A program made the position numbers and the translations under genes. Shown here in pieces: positions 25,901 to 33,751 of a stretch of DNA of 39,083 bases. Source of the stretch: a virus. Below the pieces are notes generated by a model. It was given only the letters and a program-made list of their open reading frames with translations, did no database searches and was not told the DNA's origin. Position 1 is the stretch's first letter; each line of letters starts with the position of its first letter. The stretch covers positions 1 through 39,083 of IMG/VR virus record IMGVR_UViG_3300042391_000334. One strand, written 5' to 3'.

Positions 25901-28141
25901 GCCCTCCTCTCCTACAGGAAAGCTTGTGGTATTTATACCATTCTCTAAAATAGGATCAAAGGTTATAGGGGTATATGCTACTTGTGATCCTGAGGTTTGT
26001 CCATACGGATAACCGTCTAGTATTCCAGGTAAGTAAGCATTATAATAATCTTGTTGCTGTTGTTTAACAACTACTTTATAGGAATACCAACCTATTTCAT
26101 TTATATTGTAAGCAAACTTTACGTCAACAACCCCAGGTATTGGAGTAATTGGTAAATATAAATTATTAACTTGTCCATTAGTTATTATTCTATAATCTCC
26201 TGAAGGTGTTGAAGGGAAAGCAGAAGGATCGTAAATATATCTAAGAGGAAAAGTAGACGTATCCAGCCACCCAACTCTTCTTATTGTAACATAATCTGTA
26301 AATTCTCCTCTCATAGATTCTCCTATTACAGGTATTACGGATGTAGGTGGCCCCGCGGGAGGAGTCCCTGGGTCTATAGTGAAGTCGTAAATATTGCCCG
26401 TTATTGAACCGGCTATTATTGAGAACCCACTTATTGTTGTTGGTTCTGCATATAAACCAGGTGTGCCTAATTGTATATTACGAGTAGAAGCTATTGGATC
26501 ATTAACTAATACCAATAAAGCATTTCCAAACCAACATTTTATACTTAGTCCTTCTGATTCATATGGTGCATATACTGTTGAGCCACCATATTTTATATTA
26601 TCCTGTACAGTATTCTCAAGATCCACTGTTGATAACAATACAGATGATTGTCTACCAAACTTATCTGATAATACAAAACCTACTTGATAATTACGATTTT
26701 GTTTTAAAGTATGGTTAGGATATTCTATAAAGTTTGTGAATATATTGGACTTTGGTTGTACTGCAGTATTGTAATTTATATTTGCGGGTGGAGTATACAT
26801 ATTGTAAAAATTACCATATATAACTCTATTACCTGCTATCTCCTGACTTAAAGCTCTGGTAGGTACAATGTCATAAACCCTAGTTGTTTGGCTTTCATTT
26901 AATGTTTTATATGGCTTTTGTGATTGATATGGGTAATTATAAACATTTGTATTAGGAATAGCGTTGCTTATCGTTGTCCAAGGAATGGTGTCTAAAACAT
27001 TTACAACTAATGAGTCAGATTCTTTGTATAGAATATCAACATCGGTTATTTTATAAGTAGAGTTTACATTTGATCCCGTATCTGGTAGTGGAACTAATAA
27101 TTCAATATTATTAATATTGTTCTCCATCCATTGGACAACTGTACTCCTATAGGCGGCTGTTTCGTCTCCATTAAGGAAGTATCCTTTCTGTCTAGGTACA
27201 TACGCTATTTGAGTAAAAGGAGCCATTAAAGAGTACTCATTATCATCAAATTTGAATCTATAACTAAAACGTACATATTTGTCTTCTAAAAACGACGGAT
27301 CGCCAGGCCATGTTGGTTCATCAGCCTTATTGGTCATCGTAGAAATTAAAAATGTTAACTCAAGTCCATTAGATATTGTAGGTGATCCTAAGTAGGTGGT
27401 GATCTCATTGGTTAAAGGATCAACACTCATGACATAAGTATAATCACAGGATGGTATACCAGTCGCAACAATAGTCATTCCCTCAACAATACCTACTACC
27501 GAATCTAATTCAAAAGTAGAGCTATCGATTACGTTGACTACCGTGGCTGTTGCTTTTCTTATTAATGAAATAGGTTCTACCGGTGCGTATTTAGCTACTG
27601 AAATTTGCACCTCAGTAGTATAATAAGCTGAGTTCCCTATCGCTTTATTATAATTTATCTTTCTTGGTTGATTTCTATTATCAGTCCAAAACAATAAACC
27701 CTCTATTAAGTTTAATCCTAATATTAAATTTGTTTTTGAAAAGTTTAAGAAAGTACCTTCTACTAATGTAGAATAGGTTAATGAGTTTAAATCGTATACT
27801 GTTATTTTCATCACCCATCCCGCTAATGGGGTAGGCTGCGTATTTAACGGACTAGTACATAAAATTATTTGACTTGGATTTTGATCGGTATAATTGGTTA
27901 AGAATTGGTATATTCTATTGTTTTGATTGTCCATAAACATACCAATACATTCCAAATCTGGAATAGTCTCAACAGGTATTTCAACATTACCATATACGTT
28001 TTGTAGTACTCCAATATTGTTTGTTTCAGATTTACCTACTTCTATGTTTAAGGCATCTCTATATTCACTATTAGGTATAAGTCTATCGTCTAAATCTTTA
28101 TTCATTTTAGACGATAGAAAACTATTTTTTACTTCAGCCAT
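22925..28141 (-). CDS. Giant muzzle/tail-tip protein with cadherin-like and fibre-like domains (1738 aa)
   Basis: The N-terminus (FLSSKMNKDLDDRLIPNSEY followed by RDALNIEVGKSETNN) is characteristic of the tail nozzle/stabilisation proteins of marine and crAss-like short-tailed phages. About residues 200-1000 are beta-rich repeats, including RISTAKRIGVLSKLMVPFLS and LFWETASTGYISDLN. Around 1150-1230 there is a cadherin/Ig-like domain (NYFEINPVTGDLRLRDPN, then TYVLQIRVWDAFN). The last 500 residues contain further beta-sandwich-like segments and an adhesin-like C-terminus. No enzyme motif was recognised. It likely forms the tail tip and may carry receptor-binding domains. In crAss-like phages one protein has both this N-terminal part and the part here found in the 517-aa gene. 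It begins 5 bases after the stop of the 413-aa connector gene. Confidence 0.72.
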   Translation of the reverse strand: MAEVKNSFLSSKMNKDLDDRLIPNSEYRDALNIEVGKSETNNIGVLQNVYGNVEIPVETIPDLECIGMFMDNQNNRIYQFLTNYTDQNPSQIILCTSPLNTQPTPLAGWVMKITVYDLNSLTYSTLVEGTFLNFSKTNLILGLNLIEGLLFWTDNRNQPRKINYNKAIGNSAYYTTEVQISVAKYAPVEPISLIRKATATVVNVIDSSTFELDSVVGIVEGMTIVATGIPSCDYTYVMSVDPLTNEITTYLGSPTISNGLELTFLISTMTNKADEPTWPGDPSFLEDKYVRFSYRFKFDDNEYSLMAPFTQIAYVPRQKGYFLNGDETAAYRSTVVQWMENNINNIELLVPLPDTGSNVNSTYKITDVDILYKESDSLVVNVLDTIPWTTISNAIPNTNVYNYPYQSQKPYKTLNESQTTRVYDIVPTRALSQEIAGNRVIYGNFYNMYTPPANINYNTAVQPKSNIFTNFIEYPNHTLKQNRNYQVGFVLSDKFGRQSSVLLSTVDLENTVQDNIKYGGSTVYAPYESEGLSIKCWFGNALLVLVNDPIASTRNIQLGTPGLYAEPTTISGFSIIAGSITGNIYDFTIDPGTPPAGPPTSVIPVIGESMRGEFTDYVTIRRVGWLDTSTFPLRYIYDPSAFPSTPSGDYRIITNGQVNNLYLPITPIPGVVDVKFAYNINEIGWYSYKVVVKQQQQDYYNAYLPGILDGYPYGQTSGSQVAYTPITFDPILENGINTTSFPVGEEGKTSHIVLINDNINKIPRDLTEVGPDQKQYRSSVQLFGRVENSALTNTFTAEAALVDNKYTTTISYLLGPGGELENANPGDGIDCRDAIPPYTWYANTVVTSNIVDPIDPTKGIITFTPGNWTRTSWGPLDIIITRAESIQYFPSRKADVVSSIATAADFDFLDNTVDNVSGRAGINFYQLQTKPLIGRISTAKRIGVLSKLMVPFLSVYETVPDFSSLALFWETASTGYISDLNYDVLSGYNGPASINPEEFIFFEDQDPKGTDPNTGDADSKYITSDFEILNNTGFPLALYSVPTFSLVTTVSGSVVTNKFDIEETFIGSGFYRFIIKDYFVFDYGASLGDSTFNFEIKVEWQPGVFAYINYTGRLGNIAPSFNQPASAYDRVIQEDADFIVNMDAKNGARVNPGTDPLIPVPPPPVTDQIDLYWEIIGGNAANYFEINPVTGDLRLRDPNVLLGTYVLQIRVWDAFNATLGGVSGPNPYNSKSDTIFVNITVGPQPVNDYLQSYDTPNNWIYQYYTGSTTCNPVPGQGYGAVYIGRGNYQLDSITNTNPNLPDLTNTYYKNDLGVDVPYSGTGAYQKYVNVQEANGADLFSDPAEIFGLTQGELEWTITTTGESSLNQFRQSKVKFILYYRQDFGPPDNVWTSIFDDNNVGSDNDEWTDGIFRTTGMPPGSLNAFGVRTGSIAASGTLVEKQLSFITSTPGEYCLVLWHEYTTNDNPDDPPPFVDCAVHFSTRVSVKDANYSYVPPINYTNPVIVSPLPAYEYNVQLTEYAPPPIVGDPNAVPYDTQDATTGFPFLTSGTLASEAFVGTNILNLNVADFQIVAGLYATSTLGGLGSQVTGVIGTQVILSAPIGTTLPTGTPIAFNVYPSPTGTVYATTNNGLHVKQFYLDSAFSTPWVPPVPDKFYLFQNKNRNYNEVIPFGGYYFSDPPITNSPIFSAKFDIDGRVVNVLPAGAPVNTVQTAWTVEFSPTPAPLYNFGRNLTQSVTIA

Positions 28142-28146
28142 TTATT

Positions 28147-29388
28147 TTAGTGTTTAATCCATTTAGACTTGCCTCTCATTATTTGAGTAATCTCTTCTAA
28201 CTTGATATTTGATAATCTTATTTTAGCATTTCTTAAAGCTGCTGATCTTTCTCTTTTAAATCTTTGAACTAAATATTCTGGTGTATTTGCTCTTGTGCTT
28301 AATATACTATGCAAAATATGTAAATACATTGCTTCTTCCGCCATTTTAGGAACTTTAGTGTCCATATCATATGCTAATCCATCTGATATATATTCTAATA
28401 TTATTAATGCTCCAACAAGATCGCTACTGAATGAAAACTTATTTTCTCTTTCATTTATAGTAAATGTTCCATTGAAGTTCATATATTGCGGGTCCCCACC
28501 GTATCTTCTTCCATATGCGCCACCATAACCGTAGTTATTATAACCATATGCAAAAGCATCTCCTCCTAAGGCAATATTATTAATCATAAAGCCCGTATTG
28601 TTTTTTGCCCATCTTTCGTCAGTGATCGATGTACCGTCAATATTGCTCCCAAAATTGTCCTGCGTAGGATTTCCTAAAAAGTCTTGTATATTCGGTTGCG
28701 TAGGATTGCTTGTAAGAGTTGTTGGGTAAATAATATGTTTAACACCACTTCTATCAACCCATGAGCATCTAACGTAGTTAACGTAGTCTTGCGGAATAGG
28801 CAAGCTTAAACTATGAGGTATATTCCATTCTACAGATTTAACACTTTTTAAAGTATCATAACTGAACTCTTGTAATCCTCTTTTAGCATGGAATATAACA
28901 TCGGTTCTTTTAACATCCGCTATTAATTTACCGGCACCAACATAAGCAACCATAAAGTTATTGATAACATCATTTAATGTTATGTAAGCATAGCCTCCAT
29001 AATTGTTCTCTACCGTATCTCCATAGGCTAATTGGGCAGGATCATTTGGATTTGCATAGTTACCTCCTGTTAAAACTTTTAATTGTACAACAACATAAGT
29101 ATTAGCAACAGGGTTAGTTGGTAAAGTTATTGTATTATTGACTACAGTATATATAGTAATAAATTCATTAAACGTCCCAGGCAACCCAGAAGGGCTAGTG
29201 TATAATTTAAAATTATTTAATCCGTAATTAACGTCGTTTGGATTCCAAGCATCAACACCTCCAAATATTAAGTCGGTATTAAATGTTGTAGTAAAAACTC
29301 TTTCACTTCCGCTAGCAATAAATCCTTGTGCTCCTTCGTAGTATTGTCTATTTGTTTCGGTTATTAAACCGTCATTTGGTATCGGCAT
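28147..29388 (-). CDS. Tail-tube/ring (gp11-like) connector protein, 413 aa
   Basis: This is a 413-residue protein. The N-terminal 130 residues form a beta-rich segment (GSERVFTTTFNTDLIFGG, VVVQLKVLTGGNY). The middle and C-terminus look like a head-tail connector or ring protein: VEWNIPHSLSLPIPQDYVNY with VRCSWVDRSGVKHIIYP, a Gly/Tyr-rich loop (YGYNNYGYGGAYGRRYGG) near 275-292, then LIILEYISDGLAYDM and a helical tail YLVQRFKRERSAALRNAKIR. The same order is seen in T7 tail tubular protein A and in crAss-like ring proteins. It is expected to sit below the portal. Its start lies 6 bases after the stop of the 242-aa gene. The assignment is from pattern and context. Confidence 0.7.
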   Translation of the reverse strand: MPIPNDGLITETNRQYYEGAQGFIASGSERVFTTTFNTDLIFGGVDAWNPNDVNYGLNNFKLYTSPSGLPGTFNEFITIYTVVNNTITLPTNPVANTYVVVQLKVLTGGNYANPNDPAQLAYGDTVENNYGGYAYITLNDVINNFMVAYVGAGKLIADVKRTDVIFHAKRGLQEFSYDTLKSVKSVEWNIPHSLSLPIPQDYVNYVRCSWVDRSGVKHIIYPTTLTSNPTQPNIQDFLGNPTQDNFGSNIDGTSITDERWAKNNTGFMINNIALGGDAFAYGYNNYGYGGAYGRRYGGDPQYMNFNGTFTINERENKFSFSSDLVGALIILEYISDGLAYDMDTKVPKMAEEAMYLHILHSILSTRANTPEYLVQRFKRERSAALRNAKIRLSNIKLEEITQIMRGKSKWIKH

Positions 29389-29394
29389 CTTCTA

Positions 29395-30123
29395 TTAGCT
29401 TTTTGAATTAATATTGTTTGCTTGTGCTTGTTGAGCCGCTATTTGTACAATTTGTGGATCCTCAATAACTATACCCGAATAAAGTAATATTCTAGTTATT
29501 AAATTAGTTTGTTCTGTTGGGTGTAATTCAAAATCAACACTAGGGTTTGTAGCACTAGTAGGCGGACTATAAATATATTGTTGGTTTGGACCTAAAGTAA
29601 AATTCCATACCGGGTTGGCAGGCTTTCTAACATAGGTACAAGTAATTCCAGTAGTTATCGTTGTTGGGTATACCTTAATTATAAAATCTTTAAAGGTATA
29701 TATTGGCCAATACTTTGTAGGTTTAGTGATTGGCGATAAATTAAGTTCTAATAATTCATTTGGTTGAACATATTGAACTTCTTTATCATCATTATAAATT
29801 ACAGTTCCTAATTTATAAAAGTCTGTAACTGGCGGCGTATTAAGTGGTCCTGGAACATTAAATCCACCGGTTGTTGGTAAGCATATACCATCTTCCTGAA
29901 AGATCGCAATCTTTTGTTGTAGGTTTTTTATACGATCCGCATATTCCGTATCATTATCTGGAATACGAATTTGTTGATTTAAATTATCAAAGTACTCATT
30001 GAATATTTCAAGTTGAACTTGCGTTGCTGTTTTATTAAATTCATCAGGAGTTATATAACCTCGTTGCTCCTTATTTATGATTAATAAAACGGTTCTATAA
30101 ACCGTATCTACACTTACTGCCAT
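29395..30123 (-). CDS. Head-tail connector/ring-like protein, 242 aa
   Basis: This is a 242-residue protein. The first 60 residues (MAVSVDTVYRTVLLIINKEQ then RGYITPDEFNKTATQVQLEI) form a helical bundle typical of ring/adaptor proteins in short-tailed phages of Bacteroidota and in crAss-like phages. A beta-sheet core follows (FIIKVYPTTITTGITCTYVR, VDFELHPTEQTNLITRILLY). It ends in a short helix with a Gln/Ala-rich tip (IAAQQAQANN). It probably docks on the portal, with the 413-aa protein below it. A GC-rich hairpin precedes it in the transcript (30147-30170), which may set its level relative to the capsid genes. Confidence 0.7.
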   Translation of the reverse strand: MAVSVDTVYRTVLLIINKEQRGYITPDEFNKTATQVQLEIFNEYFDNLNQQIRIPDNDTEYADRIKNLQQKIAIFQEDGICLPTTGGFNVPGPLNTPPVTDFYKLGTVIYNDDKEVQYVQPNELLELNLSPITKPTKYWPIYTFKDFIIKVYPTTITTGITCTYVRKPANPVWNFTLGPNQQYIYSPPTSATNPSVDFELHPTEQTNLITRILLYSGIVIEDPQIVQIAAQQAQANNINSKS

Positions 30124-30146
30124 CTGTTATTTTTATTATAATATTA

Positions 30147-30170
30147 AGGCGGTAACCTCAGCCACCGCCT
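30147..30170 (-). terminator. Intercistronic GC-rich hairpin (partial terminator/attenuator)
   Basis: AGGCGGT (30147-30153) pairs with ACCGCCT (30164-30170), a 7-bp stem with a 10-base loop, in the 65-base gap between the 257-aa and 242-aa genes. On the - strand the stem is followed by TAATATTATAATAAAAATA, which is AU-rich but not a U run. It probably acts as a weak terminator or RNA-stabilising structure. Confidence 0.5.
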
Positions 30171-30188
30171 ATATATTAGTATTACGTA

Positions 30189-30962
30189 TTATTCAAATTT
30201 TTTCGCTATAGACTGATAAATTTCTACACCTTCATCGGTCTTGAAAAATGCAGCCATCGCTGAATAAGGGTTTTCATCAAATGGTACTGTCATTAATTTT
30301 TTACCATTGCTTGCCCATTTAAAGTCTCTTTGATCTTGAGACAATGCAATAATGTTAGCTTCGCATGCTTTAATAGCAAAATTACGAAGTTGTACATTTT
30401 CATCATTCGCCAATTCTAAGAACAAATGTGGATCTTGTCTAGCGAATAATAGTAAATCTCTTTTTATCTCCTTAGAAGTCATCTTAGATGCTTTAGATCC
30501 AATCTCAACGCGTATGATTGCTTCAGCTTGATCAATATCCATCTCCATTGCAGCAGACATTGCTTCAACTTGTAATTCTAAAATATCTAATTCATTTGTT
30601 GCGTGTTGTACAGCGCTAAACTCACGATATTTTTTATTAAGCATTGGATGATACAAAGATAATAATTTTTGTAAATTTTGTTGTTCTTTTGAAACTGTTA
30701 AAGTTCCATCTTTGAACATAATATGCCCTAATGTTGCTTCTCCTTTTTGCTCGTCCACAAATGGTGAATTTTGATTGGTTGCATATCTTAGTTCTCTTTG
30801 CTCTTTACTACTCTCGTCAAACCATAATAATGGAAATCTTCTTGAGTGTCTAGATGATATTGTATAAGTTAATGGGGTAATATGCCCTGTTAATATATAA
30901 GTTCTATCTTTAATTTCCCAAGCATTATCTTGGATTGGTGTTTCTTGTTTTGCTTTTGACAT
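30189..30962 (-). CDS. Capsid-proximal virion-associated hypothetical protein, 257 aa
   Basis: This 257-residue protein lies between the major capsid and the first connector gene. The N-terminal 100 residues contain many aromatic and charged strands (KDRTYILTGHITPLTYTISS, RRFPLLWFDESSKEQRELRY, ATLGHIMFKDGTLTVSKEQQ). The C-terminal 140 residues are helical (ELDILELQVEAMSAAMEMDI, SKEIKRDLLLFARQDPHLFL). No enzyme motif is seen. Similar proteins next to capsid genes in marine phages are usually listed as hypothetical. A head-decoration, head-completion or capsid-assembly role is plausible by position only. The terminator after the capsid gene separates it from that gene, so it is probably made at a lower level. 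Confidence 0.68.
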   Translation of the reverse strand: MSKAKQETPIQDNAWEIKDRTYILTGHITPLTYTISSRHSRRFPLLWFDESSKEQRELRYATNQNSPFVDEQKGEATLGHIMFKDGTLTVSKEQQNLQKLLSLYHPMLNKKYREFSAVQHATNELDILELQVEAMSAAMEMDIDQAEAIIRVEIGSKASKMTSKEIKRDLLLFARQDPHLFLELANDENVQLRNFAIKACEANIIALSQDQRDFKWASNGKKLMTVPFDENPYSAMAAFFKTDEGVEIYQSIAKKFE

Positions 30963-31002
30963 GATATAATATAATTAATTGTTTTTAAAAAAGTAAAAAT
31001 TA

Positions 31003-31023
31003 CCCCTGCAATTTTAACAGGGG
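31003..31023 (-). terminator. Terminator directly downstream of the major capsid gene
   Basis: CCCCTG (31003-31008) pairs with CAGGGG (31018-31023) around a 9-base loop. In the - strand transcript the stem is followed by TAATTTTTACTTTTTT, a good U-rich tract. It lies about 23 bases after the capsid stop, in an 84-base gap. A terminator here would boost capsid relative to downstream products, as T7 does after gene 10. Confidence 0.78.
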
Positions 31024-31046
31024 CAAGATTTACAAAGGGTTATTTA

Positions 31047-32522
31047 TTATCCTGTAACTACAGAAGTAAACAATACGAAATTGTTAGCTCCTTGTACACA
31101 TAAACATCTTTCAGACAAGAAGTTTACCTCCATTGCATCAAGATCAGATGTATAAGCTCCTCCAACAGAACCAGTTACCCATGATTTCATTCTTCTATCG
31201 TCAGCTTGTGCAGCTCTATAACGAACGTGTAAGAATGGTCTACGGATGTTAGTTCCTAAGATTTGATCATATACAGTAGAAGTACCAGCTGGTACAAGAA
31301 TTCCATCAATACCTGATTTTGCAACCGCCCCACGAGTAGATGCATCATTTAAGTATTTCCAGTCAGTTTTGTAGAAATCGTAAGAACCTCTTCTGAATCC
31401 AGAGAATCCTAAGTTCAATGCCATTTCTTCAGAGTTTTCGAATAAACCGTAAGCAACACCACCTGCAGCTCCAGAAGATAATGCAGCAAGCATATCATCA
31501 AAGTCAAGAGATGTTTGACGGTTTAAGAATAACATGTTTTCTTCGATAGCTCCTTGAGTATCTAAGTTTTTCAAGATTGAATCAAACTCAGTTAAACCTG
31601 CAGCAGCAGTAAAGTTGTTTAATACGTTACCTCTTTCATTAACAGCAGCGAATAAACCTTGAGTACCTTTTTTACCAGCAACATCAGCAGCAGAGTTTAA
31701 AGCAGCTAATTCACCCTCAACAACAGCCATTTCTAAATAATCTTCGAAACGTAATCTTGTTTCAGATTCAGCTTTTAAATACCAGTAGTATCCATTAGCT
31801 CCGTCTTCAGTAGCAATTTCTACCCATCCGATTTGAGCTGTGTCAGATCCATTAACTGTATATTTATTACGGATAATGATTGGAGAGTTAGAGAATTGAG
31901 TGAATGAAGGTGTGATGCTAGTGTAGTTATCAGTAGCTAATGTAGAACCTTTAGCATATTCAGAACCATAAACGAAGATTTTCAAATCGTCCATTGCATC
32001 TGTAAATCCAGCAGCAGCCAATGTAGCAGCAGTATAAGGGGCAACAGTTAAAGCTCCCGTTTGTGGGGTTAAAGAAGCTCCAGTAGAAGTAACAATAGCT
32101 TTTACCTCTAGTCCTGTAGCAGGATTCATAATCACAATAGTTTGATTGATTGAGATAACATTAGCTACATAATCCTTTGGGTTTGCAGGAGTTAAGTTAA
32201 TAGGGATTAATAATGTATTTGCAGCAGCACTTACAACATCTACTCCAGTATAAGCAACGTGTAATCTGTTTTGTTCTGACCAGATAACCTGATCTGAAGA
32301 CATTGGCATTTCAGCTCCAACCATACGTAAGAATCCAGAAAGAGTTCTGTTTCCATAACGCTCTACTTCTGCTTCGTAGATTTCAGGTAAATATTGTTGT
32401 GCGAATGTTACGAAATCCTGATTAACTGCATTAGGATCCGTAAAGTTTAAATAGTTTGTGTTTAAAGCTTGTTGCTTTTGAGATGGAGTAATACTCCCAA
32501 AGTTAGGCGTTACATTTGCCAT
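31047..32522 (-). CDS. Major capsid protein
   Basis: This 491-residue protein is probably of the HK97 fold. Recognisable family-like pieces are YLPEIYEAEVERYGNRTLSG and FLRMVGAEMPMSSDQVIWSE at about residues 46-85 (a conserved N-arm in capsid proteins of Bacteroidota short-tailed phages), WVEIATEDGANGYYWYLKAE in the middle, and LFENSEEMALNLGFSGFRRG near 365. It is Ala-rich throughout (LAALSSGAAGGVAYG). Context agrees: it is preceded by an acidic scaffold-like gene with only 6 bases between them, and followed by a strong terminator. No cleavage site or protease gene is obvious nearby, so maturation may not need proteolysis. The leader is AT-only with no Shine-Dalgarno, despite the high expression expected of a capsid gene. 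Confidence 0.85.
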   Translation of the reverse strand: MANVTPNFGSITPSQKQQALNTNYLNFTDPNAVNQDFVTFAQQYLPEIYEAEVERYGNRTLSGFLRMVGAEMPMSSDQVIWSEQNRLHVAYTGVDVVSAAANTLLIPINLTPANPKDYVANVISINQTIVIMNPATGLEVKAIVTSTGASLTPQTGALTVAPYTAATLAAAGFTDAMDDLKIFVYGSEYAKGSTLATDNYTSITPSFTQFSNSPIIIRNKYTVNGSDTAQIGWVEIATEDGANGYYWYLKAESETRLRFEDYLEMAVVEGELAALNSAADVAGKKGTQGLFAAVNERGNVLNNFTAAAGLTEFDSILKNLDTQGAIEENMLFLNRQTSLDFDDMLAALSSGAAGGVAYGLFENSEEMALNLGFSGFRRGSYDFYKTDWKYLNDASTRGAVAKSGIDGILVPAGTSTVYDQILGTNIRRPFLHVRYRAAQADDRRMKSWVTGSVGGAYTSDLDAMEVNFLSERCLCVQGANNFVLFTSVVTG

Positions 32523-32528
32523 AATTTC

Positions 32529-33719
32529 TTAATTTTGATTGTTAAATTTGTTTTTTATCTTCAGTTTTGAAGAATCAACGCCATTGATTGCTTTAACTTT
32601 AAATCCATTAACAAATATTTCACCCGTTGAAGTTTTTCTTGGAGTGGTTGATATGTTATTAGACTTGGCTACAATTTCTTTTACAGCATCGGCTTTACCT
32701 TGCTCATAAAAGTGATTTGCAATAGTGTCTGCATTCTCGGCAGCATACATAGCTTTATGATACCCTTTCAAATCCGTAACTTCACCTTTGTCATTCAAGA
32801 ACTTCTTGATTAGGTTGTTTATGTTTGATTGTTTATCGGCCACCGTTTCCGTGTTCTGAATTCCGTATCTAAAATTTTTCTCCCCCAGTTTAAAATCAAA
32901 ACCTTTGAATTCTTGAGAAAAGAAATTTTTAGTACCATCCTTGAACTTTGAATGTAGTGTTTCTACGTTTGCCTGTTCTTCGTTATATCGGTTAAAAAAG
33001 TCCATAGCTTTTTGTTGATCTTTGGATACGCTCGGTTTCAACTTGATTTCGTCGTAATATTTTCCTTTAAGATCTTCTAAAAAGTTTCTAGCTTTTGCAA
33101 CTTCTTCTTTAAATGCGAGTTTCTTTTTTCTGATGTCTCGATCATCATCTAAATCTTCATCATAACTAAATTCATCTTCCATCAAGAATTCAATCTCTTC
33201 AGAATCTAAATGCGGTCTAGATTTTTTATAATATTCTTTTAGTAAAGCTTCATTATTAATGTTAGAATAGTCGTGGTTTAATCTTACATAATCCTCAACT
33301 GTCCCCCCGGTTTCTTCCATAAAAGAAACAAGTTTATTAATATTTTCTGGTAATGCTCTACCCGTATTTTCTTGCACTTCTAATGCCTGAGTTACTTCTT
33401 CAACAAGTGTGGCTGCTGTGGTGTCAACTTCTTCTTGAGTAATCTCTTGTATTACTGTTATTACTTCTTCTTGGGCTGGAGCTTGAACGGTAACTGTTTG
33501 ATGTTCTTCGTTTCTTTGCTCCACTTCTTGCAATCCCAATTCGGGTTGTTTTGGGCCCAACATGCTTTCATCTGTGTTTTCGATTTGAACGGCATCTTCT
33601 GTTTGTTTTTGTGTTCGTAAATCTACTTTTGAAATTTCATTAGCGTTAACTAACTTTTTCATAGGAGTTCTCTTCTTTTGTAATTTGAAGTCTCCCTCTT
33701 GTTTTACTTGTTCTGACAT
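32529..33719 (-). CDS. Scaffolding-like protein
   Basis: This 396-residue protein is highly charged. The N-terminal 130 residues are low-complexity acidic/Gln/Val/Thr (VQAPAQEEVITVIQEITQEE), likely disordered. The middle holds acidic runs (MEDEFSYDEDLDDDRD) and helices (KLAFKEEVAKARNFLEDLKG). The C-terminus is basic (KVKAINGVDSSKLKIKNKFN). An acidic, helical protein with a basic capsid-binding tail, encoded immediately upstream of the capsid gene, fits a phage scaffolding protein. No protease triad was seen. The next gene starts 6 bases after its stop, so the two are translated from the same transcript at matched levels. Confidence 0.75.
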   Translation of the reverse strand: MSEQVKQEGDFKLQKKRTPMKKLVNANEISKVDLRTQKQTEDAVQIENTDESMLGPKQPELGLQEVEQRNEEHQTVTVQAPAQEEVITVIQEITQEEVDTTAATLVEEVTQALEVQENTGRALPENINKLVSFMEETGGTVEDYVRLNHDYSNINNEALLKEYYKKSRPHLDSEEIEFLMEDEFSYDEDLDDDRDIRKKKLAFKEEVAKARNFLEDLKGKYYDEIKLKPSVSKDQQKAMDFFNRYNEEQANVETLHSKFKDGTKNFFSQEFKGFDFKLGEKNFRYGIQNTETVADKQSNINNLIKKFLNDKGEVTDLKGYHKAMYAAENADTIANHFYEQGKADAVKEIVAKSNNISTTPRKTSTGEIFVNGFKVKAINGVDSSKLKIKNKFNNQN

Positions 33720-33751
33720 AATATGATAATATAAAATTGGTTAATGTATTC

